Assembly: GCA_012513735.1 (NCBI GenBank)
Contig: JAAZBR010000257.1
Location: 1-6,115, forward strand
Reading direction: 5' to 3'
Length of the DNA: 6,115 nt
From: Clostridiales bacterium
Lineage (GTDB): Bacteria > Bacillota > Clostridia > Christensenellales > Aristaeellaceae
Positions 5,566 to 6,115 of this stretch are shown here, one piece after another. Under the pieces are notes generated by a model that ran no database searches, was not told the origin of the DNA, and saw only the letters and a list, made by a program, of their open reading frames with translations. Position 1 is the first letter of the stretch. Every line of letters starts with the position of its first letter. A program made the position numbers and the translations under genes.

Positions 5566-6115
5566 TGCCTCAAACAAAACCCGGTCGTCAGCTTTCCTTC
5601 AGCATCCTTTCTATGATGCTGGCGCTGTTGCTGTGCCTGCCCCTAACCCTGCCTGCACTGGGTCAAAGCTTTACCGTGGTTGCAGAAACCGCCATACCCG
5701 GCCCAACGCCGCTGGTACCGCTCAAGACGCCGGTGCCCTTTGAAAGCTATCCGTCCACGGATGCCGACGGGTTTTTAACGGCGCCGCTGGAGAAGGACGG
5801 TCCCGCCTATATCTATGCCAATGAAGAGGTGGGGCGCTGGCTGTATGTTTCCACCGACCTGAGGGTGGAAATCGAGCGCCGCCTGTGGCGGGATGCCAAG
5901 AAACGGGCCTATTTCTACTTTATTTCCGATATTCGCTTCAAGGGTGACCAGCACTTCCGCGCCTACAACAAAAATCCGGAGAAGCCTGAGCGGGGCACCG
6001 ACAAGCCGGAGAACATCGCCAAGCAGCACAACCTGGTGTACGCCCAGAATGGCGACCTGTTCACCTGGCGGGTCAGCAAGAAGAAGTACCCGGGCATTAT
6101 CATCCGCAACGGCAA
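5562..6115 (+). CDS. Secreted phosphodiester glycosidase (NAGPA) family protein, 3' end missing
   Basis: 184 codons are visible and the frame is still open at the window edge, so the C-terminus is missing. A basic N-terminus and hydrophobic stretch (about 11-33) form a signal peptide with possible cleavage after Ala-Leu-Gly34; Cys25 does not sit in a convincing lipobox. A Pro/Thr-rich linker (about 43-60) follows. From about 100 onward the sequence matches the start of the NAGPA domain: a YFYFISDIRF strand (117-126), AKQHNLVYAQNGDLFTW (153-169) against the usual AINGDYY block with Asp165, and IIIRNGK at the edge. Family members include the lysosomal uncovering enzyme and bacterial proteins acting on sugar-phosphodiester or exopolysaccharide material outside the cell. 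GGGAGAG lies 5 bases before the ATG at 5562; a second ATG follows at once. The gene overlaps the HD-hydrolase stop by 4 bases. The bacterial substrate is unknown. Confidence 0.85.
   Translation, partial: MMPQTKPGRQLSFSILSMMLALLLCLPLTLPALGQSFTVVAETAIPGPTPLVPLKTPVPFESYPSTDADGFLTAPLEKDGPAYIYANEEVGRWLYVSTDLRVEIERRLWRDAKKRAYFYFISDIRFKGDQHFRAYNKNPEKPERGTDKPENIAKQHNLVYAQNGDLFTWRVSKKKYPGIIIRNG

Overview
The window looks like chromosomal DNA from a GC-rich member of the Bacillota, probably a Clostridia-type anaerobe. The marker is a compact murB-whiA-crh block, since WhiA followed by an HPr-like Crh protein is characteristic of this phylum. A citrate-lyase maturation enzyme and promoters of the housekeeping sigma-factor type fit the same picture. 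I cannot name a genus from sequence alone. No tRNA, rRNA, CRISPR array, insertion sequence or other mobile element was seen.

Layout. Minus strand, read from right to left: a fused citX-citG gene (4878 to 3532); a near-perfect consensus promoter overlapping its last codons; then murB, whiA and a crh-like gene packed as one operon (3482 to 1355; murB and whiA overlap by 4 bases, crh follows after 11). A 196-base gap holds a second promoter and a structured leader, followed by a membrane-anchored VanY-like protein (1158 to 4). Plus strand: a 96-base divergent gap carries a probable promoter for an HD-domain hydrolase (4975 to 5565). That gene overlaps by 4 bases with a secreted phosphodiester-glycosidase-like protein that runs off the right edge.

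How the genes may work together. MurB makes UDP-N-acetylmuramate for peptidoglycan, WhiA links cell division and growth, and Crh is a regulatory HPr paralogue that is presumably phosphorylated on Ser46 only. The VanY-like protein belongs by fold to the cell-wall peptidases, but every recognised metal ligand and catalytic residue position in its two signature motifs is changed, so it is probably a binding or scaffold protein. The same 13-base dyad, TGACA-N3-TGTCA, lies at the start of the murB transcript and inside the promoter of the VanY-like gene. This suggests, without proving, that one regulator controls both.

Most worth a second look: the catalytically dead VanY homologue, the shared dyad, the absence of rapZ and yvcK between murB and whiA, and the orphan CitXG enzyme with no citrate lyase subunit genes beside it.
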